64,000 nucleotides of DNA from assembly GCF_024227435.1 (NCBI RefSeq), contig NZ_CP100445.1, positions 2,911,369 to 2,975,368 of the forward strand, written 5' to 3'. The position numbers and the translations under genes are program-made. This document shows positions 33,484 to 42,044 of the stretch, piece by piece; the first letter of the stretch is position 1, and each line of letters begins with the position of its first letter. Source of the stretch: Natrinema caseinilyticum (GTDB taxonomy: Archaea > Halobacteriota > Halobacteria > Halobacteriales > Natrialbaceae). The notes beneath the pieces are model-generated. The model did not search any database, was not told the DNA's origin, and worked only from the letters and a program-made list of their open reading frames with translations.

Positions 33484-34638
33484 TCAGATTTCCCACGGTT
33501 CGCCCGTCGTCTCGCCGAACAACTCCCGCATGAGTGTCACAATGCTCTCCGGTGGGAACTGACCGTGTTCGGTAACGATCGCGTCGACGTATCGCGGCGG
33601 GGTGACGTCGAAGGCGGGGTTCTCGACCATCAGATCGGCATCGGTCTCGAAGTCGGCATCAGTCTCGAAGTCGGCATCGGTCTCGAGGTCGGACTCGATC
33701 TGTGCGTCCGTCTCGAGCGGCTGGTCGTCGACGTCGGCGTTCACGGCGGGTTCCGATCGATCGCCTTCCTCACCGACCGCTTCCGTAGTGGCGCGTCCCG
33801 TATCGTTCCCCGCCTCGACCCCGACGCTGCCCGTGATCGCGGCCCGCTCGGCGTCCGAGAGGACCTCCGTTTCGTCGCGCATCTCTATTTCGACGCTGTG
33901 ACCCGTCATCGTGTCGGGGTGGAGTTTGATCGTCTGGGCCGCGACCATCACGGGAACGCCCCGTTCGCGAGCGTTGACCGCCAGCCCGCTCGTTCCGATC
34001 TTGTTGATCACGCTGCCGTCCGCCGCGATGCTGTCGGCGCCGACGAGTACGTGATCCGCGTCGTCCAGGTATCGGCGGGCCGCGTTGTCGACGATCAGCG
34101 TCACCGGCACGTCCCACGCTCGTAACTGACGCGCCGTGATGTGGCCCTGCTTTCGAGGTCTGGTCTCCTTGACGATCGCCTCGAGAGATTTTCCGTCCTC
34201 GAGTGCCGCCTCGATACACGCGAGGGCGTCCGTCGAGTGACAGTGGGTCAGGACGGTGTCGCCGTCTCGCAGTCGGTTCGCGCCGACCTCGCCGAGCGTA
34301 TCCTGGGCCTGCGCTAAGTCGCGCTGGAACGCCTCGGCGCGGGCGATCGTCGACGCCCGGAGTTCCGCGACGGTCTCGCCGTCCATCCCTCGAAGCACGT
34401 ATCGGAGGGCGTTCGGCAGGCTGACCGCGGTCGGACGCGTTTCGTAGAGCGTTCGGGCGGCGGCTCGAAGTTGTCTCCGAAACGCGTCCGGACCGTCGGC
34501 CACGGCGTGTTCGGCCTGGACGGCCAGCGCCGCGGCGGCCGCGTCCGCGATCGACGCAGCGCCGCGAATCCGCATGGCGGCGATGTCGTCGGCGGTGGAT
34601 TCGACGACCGGGACGACGCCCGATTCGGCATCGGCCAT
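33484..34638 (-). CDS. Ribose-1,5-bisphosphate isomerase with a large acidic insertion
   Basis: 384 residues from ATG 34638 (MADAESGVVPV), longer than the roughly 320 usual for archaeal R15P isomerase. The eIF2B-related core is intact: MRIRGAASIADAAAAAL, GDTVLTHCHSTDALACIEAA (Cys 133), VKETRPRKQG, DHVLVGADSIAADGSVINKI (likely catalytic Asp 202) and MVAAQTIKL. Residues about 268-336 are an insertion of acidic repeats (ETDADF, ETDADF, ETDADL) before the conserved ending NPAFDVTPPRYVDAIVTEHG. It converts ribose 1,5-bisphosphate to ribulose 1,5-bisphosphate in nucleoside catabolism. Relatives include methylthioribose-1-phosphate isomerase; the TRPRKQGHITA and DVTPP blocks favour R15P isomerase. 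Confidence 0.88.
   Translation of the reverse strand: MADAESGVVPVVESTADDIAAMRIRGAASIADAAAAALAVQAEHAVADGPDAFRRQLRAAARTLYETRPTAVSLPNALRYVLRGMDGETVAELRASTIARAEAFQRDLAQAQDTLGEVGANRLRDGDTVLTHCHSTDALACIEAALEDGKSLEAIVKETRPRKQGHITARQLRAWDVPVTLIVDNAARRYLDDADHVLVGADSIAADGSVINKIGTSGLAVNARERGVPVMVAAQTIKLHPDTMTGHSVEIEMRDETEVLSDAERAAITGSVGVEAGNDTGRATTEAVGEEGDRSEPAVNADVDDQPLETDAQIESDLETDADFETDADFETDADLMVENPAFDVTPPRYVDAIVTEHGQFPPESIVTLMRELFGETTGEPWEI
33634..33693. repeat. 18-bp coding tandem repeat in the isomerase gene
   Basis: About three copies of an 18-base unit (GGCATCGGTCTCGAAGTC on the plus strand, with single-base changes) encode the ETDADF-type acidic repeats on the minus strand. The array is confined to the inserted segment of the enzyme and could expand or contract without changing the frame. 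Confidence 0.85.
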
Positions 34639-34853
34639 GTCACCGCGTTCCACGCCGCGGCTGAAAAGCGTGCTGTCGGCTGTGACTGGAAAGGTAACCG
34701 CCTCGGGGCACGCCCCGTGGCATCCGCCTCGACAACCTGTGAACCCGTCGCGGCCGTCCGGTAACCCGCCACGGAGTCTGACGGCCGATAGGTTCCGTCG
34801 GAACCCTTCTCGGACGTTGAGCCGCCATCCTCGGCGAACGTACGGACCGTTTC

Positions 34854-35243
34854 TCACTCCGGACGAGACGCTCGGTACGCCGCGATCGTTTCCGTGAGCA
34901 GGTACCGACCGACGATGAGGACGACGATCGGGATCCCGATCGTCGCGAGCGGAACGGTTCCGATCGTTCGGTCACCGGCGTACGTCACGAGGGCACCCCC
35001 ACCGAGCACTACGGCGAGCATCCGAACGTAGCGCCATCGTGCGTCGGCTGGAACCGCGCCGTCGTCTCCCGGGAGCGCGAGATAGAGGTGACCCCCGCCG
35101 AAGATCAGTCCGAAATGCACCACGGTGACCGCGATCGAAGCCGGTCCCGCTCCCCCTCCCACATCGAAGGAGGCGGCGACGACCCAGACGGCTATCGCGA
35201 GGCCAACTGCACCGACGTGTGCAGCCGTCTCTCGAGAAACCAT
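34854..35243 (-). CDS. Small four-helix membrane protein
   Basis: 129 residues with hydrophobic segments at about 8-27, 35-57, 72-88 and 94-112 (VGLAIAVWVVAASFDVGG, then VTVVHFGLIFGGGHLYLAL). Short charged loops and an Arg/Glu tail follow. No family was recognised. It lies between the isomerase and deoC, on the isomerase strand, but 215 bases separate it from the isomerase start. That gap carries a hairpin CGGGGC-AC-GCCCCG at 34704-34717, so co-transcription is doubtful. Confidence 0.72.
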   Translation of the reverse strand: MVSRETAAHVGAVGLAIAVWVVAASFDVGGGAGPASIAVTVVHFGLIFGGGHLYLALPGDDGAVPADARWRYVRMLAVVLGGGALVTYAGDRTIGTVPLATIGIPIVVLIVGRYLLTETIAAYRASRPE

Positions 35244-35423
35244 AGCGGATATCGTAATAGAAACAACATTACTGTTGCGGAAATTACATCCGGCGGAGAC
35301 CGGTCACTCGGCTCGTGTCGAGCGACCGAACCGAGAGGCGAACTCTCGGTGGGAATTTCTACGGGGTGGCGGTCCACTGGACGATCGGGCGGCTTTTTCT
35401 CGGCTCGGTGAGTCGACGCGCGT

Positions 35424-36059
35424 ATGAACCGCAGCGAACTCGCCCCGCTGATCGACCACACCGTGCTCGGGCCCGAGACGACGCCCGCCGACGTCCGGGA
35501 CGGCCTCGATGCGGCCCGACGGCACGGGATGAACGCCTGTATTCCGCCGTACGCGGTCGAGGAGGCGGCCGCGTACGCCCCCGACGTCACGCTCGCGACC
35601 GTCGTCGGCTTTCCGCACGGGCAGAACACCCGCGAGACGAAGCGCCGCGAGGGCGTGACCGCCTGGCAGGCCGGCGCCGACGAACTCGACGTCGTGATCA
35701 ACGTCGGTCGCCTGCGGGCGGGCGAGGACGACGCCGTCAGGGCCGAACTCGAGGAACTGGTCGCGGCGGTGCCGATTCCGGTGAAGGCGATCCTCGAGAC
35801 GGCACTGCTTTCGGACGCGGAGAAACGTCGTGCCTGCGAAGCCGCCGCGGCCGCCGGCGCGGCGATGGTCAAAACGTCGACGGGATTCGAAGCGAGCGGC
35901 GCGAGGACCGACGACGTCGCGCTCATGAGCGAGTACCTCCCGGTCAAGGCCAGCGGCGGCATCGGCAGCTACGACGAGGCCGCGGCCATGCTCGAGGCCG
36001 GTGCCGAACGGATCGGCGCGTCGAGCGGCGTGGCGATCCTCGAGGGTGCGCCCGAGTAG
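35424..36059 (+). CDS. deoC: Deoxyribose-phosphate aldolase
   Basis: 211 residues, a short archaeal-type DeoC. The Schiff-base Lys is Lys150 in MVKTSTGF, with Lys121 (IPVKAILET) and Asp89 (ELDVVIN) as the other active-site residues. The N-terminal [12 protein letters not shown] is typical. It splits 2-deoxyribose 5-phosphate to acetaldehyde and glyceraldehyde 3-phosphate. Proximity to uridine phosphorylase, the PfkB kinase and ribose-1,5-bisphosphate isomerase fits salvage of deoxyribose from nucleosides alongside ribose. The following gene is on the same strand but has its own TATA-like CCTATATTA. Confidence 0.95.
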   Translation: MNRSELAPLIDHTVLGPETTPADVRDGLDAARRHGMNACIPPYAVEEAAAYAPDVTLATVVGFPHGQNTRETKRREGVTAWQAGADELDVVINVGRLRAGEDDAVRAELEELVAAVPIPVKAILETALLSDAEKRRACEAAAAAGAAMVKTSTGFEASGARTDDVALMSEYLPVKASGGIGSYDEAAAMLEAGAERIGASSGVAILEGAPE

Positions 36060-36112
36060 CCCCAGCAACGACAAACGTTTTGGTCGATCCAGATCCTATA
36101 TTACCAAGATCA

Positions 36113-37591
36113 ATGCTCGAGGGAGTGCGAGCGCGGATACACGCGCTCGCGAGACGACTTCGGCGGCTCGAGCGACGGGAACTGGACGCGTTCCTGCGCT
36201 GGGTCGAGCACACGGGCAACCTCCTGCATCTCTCGGTACTGGTATTCGTCCCGCTTTTGATCGCGATGGTGACGTGGCTCGCGAACGTGACCGCGGTCGT
36301 CTCGTTCCTGCTGTTTCCGCCGCTGGCCGCCGGGACGTACACCCTCTTTTCCGATCCCGAAGGCAAGTACGCGACGCCGTGGAAGTTCGTCGGCGGCATG
36401 ACCGTCGGCGCCTGCTGTGGCTGGCTCGCCCTCGCGCTGACGACCGCGATCGGGCTGAACGGCGGCGGAATCAGCGCGTCCGGGGCCGCACTCAGCGTGC
36501 TTTTCACCGGCGCCTGTACGTGGGCGCTGGATCTGGAGGAACCGGGGGCGTTTTCGACCGCGCTGCTCATCCTCGTCACCGGGAACGCGCAGTTCGCGTA
36601 CGTCCTCGGGATCGTCGTCTCGAGTTCGTTCGTCGCGGTCTCGTTCGTCGTCTGGCGGGCCCGCTTCTACGAGCAGCGCGCCAGGTACCTCTACGGGACG
36701 ACCGGCGGGGACGATCACGTCCTCGTTCCGATGGAAGACGGCGACGAGACGGTCGCCCGCTTCGCCGCGTCGATCGCGAGCGCACACGATGCCGGAAAGG
36801 TCGTCCTCTTCGACGTCGTCGACGAGTCGGCGACCACACGAGGTGCCGACGACCGGGCGGCGGATGCCGGAGGCGATCGATCCACCGCGGGCCTCGGGTC
36901 CGGGTCGAGCGCCGAGGGCGACGGTGGGGCCACGGCGACCGCCGCGGAACGCGCGGCTGGCGACGTCGGGAACAGCCTCGAGTCCCTCGCGGCCGACCTC
37001 GAAGCCGCCTACGGTATCCCGTGCGAGGTCGTCGTCGCGGCGGACGGCGGCTTCTCGGCCGGAATCGTCCTCGAGACGGCGCGCCGACAGAACTGCGACC
37101 TCATCGTCACGCCGTACGCCGAGGACGATCGCGGCGCCCTCTCGTCGTTTATCAGGGGGCTGTTCGACAGCGAAATCGACGTGATCGCCTTTCGCTCGAA
37201 CGGGGGTCGCCGGCGGTGGCAACACAGTCTCGTGGCCGCGCGGGGTGCCGGCGACACCGCGCGTGCGATGTTGGACTTCGCGATCCGGGTGACGGAGACC
37301 GGCCGGACGATCAGCGTCCTCACCTGTATCGACACCGAATCACAACGTCGCACGGCCGAGAGCACGCTGGCGGATCTCGTCGACGCGTTCTCGGGGCGCT
37401 TCGAAACCCACGTCGCCAACGCGACGGTCCAGTCCTATCTCTCGCGTGTCGCACCCCGGTACGACGTGCTCTTCGTCGGCTCGAGTACCGACCGGTCGGC
37501 CGCCTCGCGGTTCGTCTCGCCGCCGACGTTCAGAAAACTTCGCGACCTCGAGTCGGACGTCGCGATCGTCCACCGCGGTCGCCACCGCTAG
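36113..37591 (+). CDS. HPP-family membrane protein fused to UspA-like domains
   Basis: 492 residues from ATG 36113. Residues about 1-190 are an HPP-type membrane domain with four hydrophobic segments (NLLHLSVLVFVPLLIAMVTW, then FLLFPPLAAGTYTLFSDPEG and KYATPWKFVGGMTVGACCGW). The F-x-PP-x-A-x-G-x-Y-x-L-F-x-DPE block is the family signature. About 200-365 and 370-490 are two universal-stress-like halves (DHVLVPMEDGDETVARFAAS, NCDLIVTPYAEDD, VLFVGSSTDRSAASRF, DVAIVHRG). A low-complexity linker (about 240-300) lies within the first. HPP proteins are proposed nitrite or anion transporters, and Usp domains bind ATP. Next to a K+ channel gene, which suggests osmotic or stress adaptation. Confidence 0.87.
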   Translation: MLEGVRARIHALARRLRRLERRELDAFLRWVEHTGNLLHLSVLVFVPLLIAMVTWLANVTAVVSFLLFPPLAAGTYTLFSDPEGKYATPWKFVGGMTVGACCGWLALALTTAIGLNGGGISASGAALSVLFTGACTWALDLEEPGAFSTALLILVTGNAQFAYVLGIVVSSSFVAVSFVVWRARFYEQRARYLYGTTGGDDHVLVPMEDGDETVARFAASIASAHDAGKVVLFDVVDESATTRGADDRAADAGGDRSTAGLGSGSSAEGDGGATATAAERAAGDVGNSLESLAADLEAAYGIPCEVVVAADGGFSAGIVLETARRQNCDLIVTPYAEDDRGALSSFIRGLFDSEIDVIAFRSNGGRRRWQHSLVAARGAGDTARAMLDFAIRVTETGRTISVLTCIDTESQRRTAESTLADLVDAFSGRFETHVANATVQSYLSRVAPRYDVLFVGSSTDRSAASRFVSPPTFRKLRDLESDVAIVHRGRHR

Positions 37592-37620
37592 ACCGCGGTC
37601 GGCGGCGAGACGAACCGCGG

Positions 37621-38805
37621 TCACTCGCTCTCGAGAATCCGATCGACCAGCGCGGTCTCGTCGCTGCCCAGCGCCGATTGAACGAGCAGGTGTCCGCCGA
37701 GTTGGGCGGGACTGATCACCGCGTCCGCGCCGGCCCGCTCGAGTTTCTCGATGTTCTCACGGTCGGTCGCGGCGGCGACGATACGGGTGTTCGCTGCGAG
37801 TTGGTGCGCCGTGAGGATGGTCAGCGCGTCTTCGGCGTCGTGATTCGTCGCGACGAGGATCGCGGCCGCGCGATCGATTTTCGCGCGATGGAGCGGCTCT
37901 TCGTCGCTTGGATCGCCGGTGACGACAGCGATGCCCCGGTCGGCGAGCATCGTCGCGGCCTCGCGGTCGGTGGTGACGACGACGTACTCCCGGGCGCTTT
38001 CCGCGAGTTCGTCGACGATCGGTTCCGTCAGTTCGCCGTAGCCGAGCACGAGGATGTGCTCGTCGAGCAGCTGGAGTTGTGAATCTGTCATTTTTCCGAG
38101 TGTCTTCGAGATGCGGTCCTGGATTAGCGGGCCGACGAGCGCCCCGATGGCGATACCGAAGCTGGCGACCCCGAGGATGAGCACGGACATCGTAAACAGC
38201 ATCCCCTCGACCGATTCCGGGTTCGGGGTCACGTCGCCGTAGCCGACCGTACTCGAGGTGATCAGCGTGAAGTAAAACGCGTCGAGGATGGTGTCGATGC
38301 CGTCGAAGTGGTCTCTGAGTGTGTACCCGCCGATGGTGCCGTAGAGTTGGACCCCGACGAGCGCCGCCCCGGCCGCGATCTGCGTCGTGGTGAGCGAGAG
38401 CGGTTTGTCGAACCGGTCGTACGTCAGCAACAGGAGCGGGATCGAAACGATCGAGAGGACGACCAGCGGAAACGAGTACGGACTCGACTGGAGGAGTCCC
38501 TGCGCCGCGGTCAACGGAAGCAACACCAGCGTCGCCCACCACCCGGCACGGAGTCCGCGTCGGAGCGCGAGTGCGCTGCCGACCATCGTAAATCCGGTGA
38601 GCGCCCCGGTGAAGGCGGCGGCGCTCTGAATCGCTTCGGGAACGTACCCGTGGAGCGGACCGGGGTTCGGATTCCAGATGTTCAAAACCGCGGTGGCGAC
38701 CGACAGCAGCGCGACCAGCAGGACGAGGACGACGGTCGCGCGCGTCGTGAGGACTCGCTGCCAGTTCTCGGGTAGTCGTTCGCGCAGCGACCGATCGCCG
38801 ACCAT
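37621..38805 (-). CDS. Potassium channel with TrkA-N (RCK) domain
   Basis: 394 residues from ATG 38805; a GTG two codons upstream is possible. The membrane part has six hydrophobic segments, with the pore loop and selectivity filter TVGYGDVTP at about 192-200 before the last helix. The cytoplasmic RCK/TrkA-N domain begins HILVLGYGELTEP (Rossmann motif GYGE in place of GxGxxG, about 250-260) and runs to EKLERAGADAVISPAQLGGH. It conducts K+ and is gated by a nucleotide or ion bound to the RCK ring. It lies within a cluster of HPP-Usp, UspA-remnant and TrkA-C-like genes. Confidence 0.93.
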   Translation of the reverse strand: MVGDRSLRERLPENWQRVLTTRATVVLVLLVALLSVATAVLNIWNPNPGPLHGYVPEAIQSAAAFTGALTGFTMVGSALALRRGLRAGWWATLVLLPLTAAQGLLQSSPYSFPLVVLSIVSIPLLLLTYDRFDKPLSLTTTQIAAGAALVGVQLYGTIGGYTLRDHFDGIDTILDAFYFTLITSSTVGYGDVTPNPESVEGMLFTMSVLILGVASFGIAIGALVGPLIQDRISKTLGKMTDSQLQLLDEHILVLGYGELTEPIVDELAESAREYVVVTTDREAATMLADRGIAVVTGDPSDEEPLHRAKIDRAAAILVATNHDAEDALTILTAHQLAANTRIVAAATDRENIEKLERAGADAVISPAQLGGHLLVQSALGSDETALVDRILESE

Positions 38806-38920
38806 ACACACCGCTGAGCGACGGTGTTAGTTAAACGTCATCGTCTTCGTCCGCCGACGGGCACCCACCGCCTGCCGATCGGCGGCCGAACGGTCAGCGA
38901 ACGACGGTTTGCGAACGTGG

Positions 38921-39133
38921 TTAGCGAACGACGGTTACGGGTACTGGCGAGTGCTCGAATACCTTGTCCGCGACGTTGCCGACGAACAGGCGATCGATCA
39001 CGTCGCCGCCGTGACTGCCCATCACGACGGCGCCGTAGTCGCCAGCACGACGGACGATCGCTCGCGTCGGCCGGTATCTGAAACCCGCCGTCGGAAAATA
39101 CGTCTCCGACGCCCGCCGTCCCGACGGCCGCAT
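38921..39133 (-). pseudogene. Universal stress protein (UspA) C-terminal remnant
   Basis: The frame ends with a typical UspA C-terminus: DYGAVVMGSHGGDVIDRLFV, then GNVADKVFEHSPVPVTVVR, including the ATP-binding G-x2-G-x9-G-[ST] region. The first half of the domain (strand 1 with its Asp, and the following helices) is missing in this frame. Related-looking pieces occur in another frame just upstream (VEYERPCRER). It is probably a frameshifted or truncated copy. It sits upstream of the K+ channel gene. A 14-base direct repeat AGCGAACGACGGTT (38895-38908 and 38923-38936) brackets its end. Confidence 0.7.
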
Positions 39134-39288
39134 TCGGTCGCTCCCGACAGGGTCGCTCGTATTCGACCACCGGACCGGTGGTCGATCCCGATAACTCGCG
39201 TTCGGTCGCGTCGGCCGATCCCCCGCACCCGGTGGTCCCCGACCGGGGCGGCGGTGAACCTTTACCGATGCCGCGCGACCGGCCCATC

Positions 39289-40542
39289 ATGCAATCGCTT
39301 CCGGTCGAAGTACTGCTCGGCATCTATCTTGGGCTCTTGACCGGTATCGTCCCCGCGTTCGTCGCCGGCTCGTTGGGCTTTCTCGTCCGATACTTCACCG
39401 GCGTTACGCTGCCGGGATTCGGTGTCGTCGTCCTCGCGCTCTCGATCGCCAGCGTCCAGGGCGGCTTGCTCGGCCTCGTCGAGCCCACCATCGCCCAGTC
39501 GCCGCGGCTGCTGGTTGCCGTGCTGGTCGTCCTCATGCTCGCGCTCTACGCTCACAACCAGGGCGACAGACTCGGGGCCGAACTCCCCCGCAGACTCTCG
39601 CTTACCTCTCTCAGACAGCGAACGCTCTCTGCCGACGTGGTCGAACTCGTCGGCTCGGTCGGCCAGGTGACGGTCAGACCCGCCGGCGAAATCCGTGACA
39701 TTGAGGGGTATCCACCGCTGTCGCCCGACCTCCGACAGACCATCAAGGCGGGTTCGTGGCGACTGCCCGCCGATCTCCCGATCTCGGAACTCGAGTCCCG
39801 GCTCGAGGAACGGCTGCGAACCGATCACGATCTCGCTGACGTCGACATCGCCATCAGCGAGCGGGCGCGAGCCACGATCGCCGCGGCGCCGCCGTCCGGA
39901 ACGCTCTCGCGGCGCGTATCGGCGGGTGAGCGTGCCGTCTCGTTCGCGACGGTGATTCCGACGGGGCTGGCTCCCGGCGACGAGGTGACGGTCGGGTCAG
40001 GCGACCGTTCGATACCGGGAACGGTACTGAGCGTCCGGACGGCGGTCGACGACGAGCACGATTCGGCCGCGGTTCCTGTCGACGTCGCAACCGACGGCGG
40101 CGAAGACGTCGAGCCCGTCGTCCCGTCGTCGAGACCGACCGTCGGGACCGCTGGCGGACCCGGCCGCGTCACGCTCGCGGTCGCGAGACGGAACGTGAAA
40201 TCGATCCTCGAGGCCACCTCACCGCGGCTCGTCGTGCGCTCGCGCGGGACCAGCCGGGAGTTCGAGGCGTTCGCGCTCGTCAAACGTGACGGGAACGCCA
40301 TCCGTCGGCTCACCGTCGGTCCGACGGGAGCGAAAGCCGACGCCACCGAACTCGACGGGTCCGTCTCGTCGGCGGACGTGACGGTCCTCGCGGTGCGACG
40401 GCAGGGCAGCGAAACCGACGGCCGACGTCACGGCTGGGTGTTCGGGCCCGGCATCGAGCGCCGCCTCGAGGCGGGCGACGAGGCGTTCGTCGCTGGACCG
40501 GCGGAGGCCACCGAAGCGTTCGTGGAGGCGCTCGCCCGATGA
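39289..40542 (+). CDS. Membrane-anchored TrkA-C-like protein (first of a pair)
   Basis: 417 residues from ATG 39289 (MQSLPVEVLLGIYLGLLTGI); the frame from 39178 adds a non-family segment. Three hydrophobic segments (about 6-25, 33-55, 63-82) are followed by soluble domains. About 120-200 is an unrecognised region with paired SELESRLEERLRTDHDLADV. The last 110 residues resemble a TrkA-C/RCK-C module (SPRLVVRSRGTSREFEAFAL, VTVLAVRRQG, ending RRLEAGDEAFVAGPAEATEA). It probably regulates or forms part of a K+ uptake complex. A similar gene follows on the same strand after 142 bases. Confidence 0.82.
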   Translation: MQSLPVEVLLGIYLGLLTGIVPAFVAGSLGFLVRYFTGVTLPGFGVVVLALSIASVQGGLLGLVEPTIAQSPRLLVAVLVVLMLALYAHNQGDRLGAELPRRLSLTSLRQRTLSADVVELVGSVGQVTVRPAGEIRDIEGYPPLSPDLRQTIKAGSWRLPADLPISELESRLEERLRTDHDLADVDIAISERARATIAAAPPSGTLSRRVSAGERAVSFATVIPTGLAPGDEVTVGSGDRSIPGTVLSVRTAVDDEHDSAAVPVDVATDGGEDVEPVVPSSRPTVGTAGGPGRVTLAVARRNVKSILEATSPRLVVRSRGTSREFEAFALVKRDGNAIRRLTVGPTGAKADATELDGSVSSADVTVLAVRRQGSETDGRRHGWVFGPGIERRLEAGDEAFVAGPAEATEAFVEALAR

Positions 40543-40570
40543 ACCGATCCAGCACCGATCGCTGTCCGGT

Positions 40571-40636
40571 GGTCCGTCCCTTCTCCGGTGCGGTACCGAC
40601 GGTCCGCCCCATCTCCGGCGCGGTACCGACGGTCCG
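40571..40636. repeat. 30-bp tandem repeat between the TrkA-C-like genes
   Basis: A 30-base unit containing CTCCGGTGCGGTACCGACGG occurs at 40571-40600 and 40601-40630 with four differences. The next unit begins with the same GGTCCG and then diverges. It fills most of the 142-base gap between the two paralogous genes. The period equals that of the array at 27631, but the sequence is different. Confidence 0.8.
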
Positions 40637-40684
40637 ATCTGTCACCGCGGCTCGCGGTCGGCCGGGCCTCGGAGGTGCTGTCCC

Positions 40685-42013
40685 GTGGTAGCCCTCCCGG
40701 TCGCCCAGATAATTTCCACCGAGACGCTGCTCCAGGCGCTCGTTCGGATTGTCGGGTTCGCCCTGCTCGCGGGTGGAACGGGAGCCGCCGCGGCGTTTGC
40801 GTACCGCTGGTACAGCGCGGACGAAATCCCGGAAGGGATCGCGGTGTTGGCCGGCGTCACGATCGTCGCGCTCTGGCTGAACACGCAGACCGCACTGCAG
40901 CGTGCAATAATCGGCGATACCGGGCTTCTCGAGCCCGGAACCGCGGTCTACACCGTCGCCACGTTCGTCGTCAGTGCGATCGCCGCCGACGCCGGTCGTC
41001 GGCTGGGCGATTTCGCGGCCCGCGACGTGTTCGCGGTCGCCTCCCCGCGGACGATCACCGAGGTCACGCAACTCGTTCGCGCGGCCGGCCGCGTCGTCAC
41101 CGTCGAGATTCCCGACGAAATCGGCGACGTCGACGGCTACGATCCGGTCGACGAATCGGTGAAGGCCGAACTCGAGGGCGAGACGTTTCTCTTTCCCCGC
41201 AGGCTCACCGGCGAGGAACTCCGCGAGCGGTTTCTCGCTCGCCTCGAGCGCGATCACGGGATCGGCCACGTCGACGTCGACCTCGCGGCCGACGGGACAA
41301 TCGACTACCTCGCGGTGGGGAGCCGGCCGGCGGGGATCGGCCCGACGCTCGCGCCGGGGACCGTCGCCGTCGCGCTGGATGCCGATCCCGCGGCCGACGC
41401 CAGCCCTGGCGATGCGGTCCGCATCTGGCTGCGCGACGGGGACGCGACGCGACGGGTCGCCGGCGGGGAACTCCGCGCGACCACCGGCGACGTCGCGACC
41501 GTCGCGCTGGACGCCGACGCCGCGAGCGACCTCGAGCCGGGCCGCGACTACCGACTCGTGACCCTGCCGGGCAGTCCCGATGCCGAACGGGATCTCGTCT
41601 CCGTGCTCCGGGCGGCCGACGAGACGGTGACGACCGTCCCCGTCGAGCCTGACGATCCGCTCGCGGGGATGACGGTCGACTCGCTGCCCGTCCTGGTGCT
41701 CGCACTCGAGCGCGCAGCCGACGAGGGCGACGGTCGCGACGAGTCACTCGCGTTTCCGGCCAGCGACGTTCGACTCGCGGTCGGGGACGTGGCCTACGTC
41801 CTCGGTCGCCCGGACGCGCTCCGTCGGGTGACCGACCGAACGGTCGCCGAGACGGTAGGCAGGAGTCACGGGCGGACCGAGGGCGGGGACGGGAACGGCG
41901 ACCGCTGCGATCGGAGTCGGACGGCGCCCGACGAGCGTCGAACCCCGGATCGGGAGGCCGAGCACCGACCTGGAGGTCGCACAGCCGACGGATCGCGCCC
42001 ACGGGAGCGGTAG
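40685..42013 (+). CDS. Membrane-anchored TrkA-C-like protein (second of a pair)
   Basis: 442 residues from GTG 40685 (MVALPVAQIISTETLLQALV). Hydrophobic segments lie at about 13-36, 50-68 and 86-104. Soluble regions follow in the same order as the preceding protein: a middle module (GEELRERFLARLERDHGIGH, VDVDLAADG) parallel to SELESRLEERLRTDHDLADV there, and a TrkA-C-like end (GMTVDSLPVLVLALER, VRLAVGDVAYVLGRPDALRR). The last 60 residues are a disordered Arg/Asp-rich tail. The pair probably functions together, perhaps as subunits of a K+ regulatory complex (inference). Confidence 0.8.
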   Translation: MVALPVAQIISTETLLQALVRIVGFALLAGGTGAAAAFAYRWYSADEIPEGIAVLAGVTIVALWLNTQTALQRAIIGDTGLLEPGTAVYTVATFVVSAIAADAGRRLGDFAARDVFAVASPRTITEVTQLVRAAGRVVTVEIPDEIGDVDGYDPVDESVKAELEGETFLFPRRLTGEELRERFLARLERDHGIGHVDVDLAADGTIDYLAVGSRPAGIGPTLAPGTVAVALDADPAADASPGDAVRIWLRDGDATRRVAGGELRATTGDVATVALDADAASDLEPGRDYRLVTLPGSPDAERDLVSVLRAADETVTTVPVEPDDPLAGMTVDSLPVLVLALERAADEGDGRDESLAFPASDVRLAVGDVAYVLGRPDALRRVTDRTVAETVGRSHGRTEGGDGNGDRCDRSRTAPDERRTPDREAEHRPGGRTADGSRPRER

Positions 42014-42044
42014 CTACTTGCCGTCGGCAGCGATAGCGCCAGGT

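Noticed and set aside
34704-34717. Hairpin CGGGGC-AC-GCCCCG upstream of the isomerase gene as a riboswitch or terminator
   Set aside because: The stem is short, lacks a T-tract and has no accompanying conserved elements. It is noted only as a possible barrier to read-through.
35315-38082. Very long plus-strand frames (758 and 693 codons) across deoC and the HPP-Usp gene
   Set aside because: One only becomes meaningful from ATG 36113, and the other is an out-of-frame shadow rich in Arg, as expected from GC-rich antisense or shifted frames.
38921-39133. Intact small UspA protein of 70 residues
   Set aside because: The first half of the Usp fold with its nucleotide-binding Asp is missing, and related pieces lie in another frame, so a remnant is more likely.
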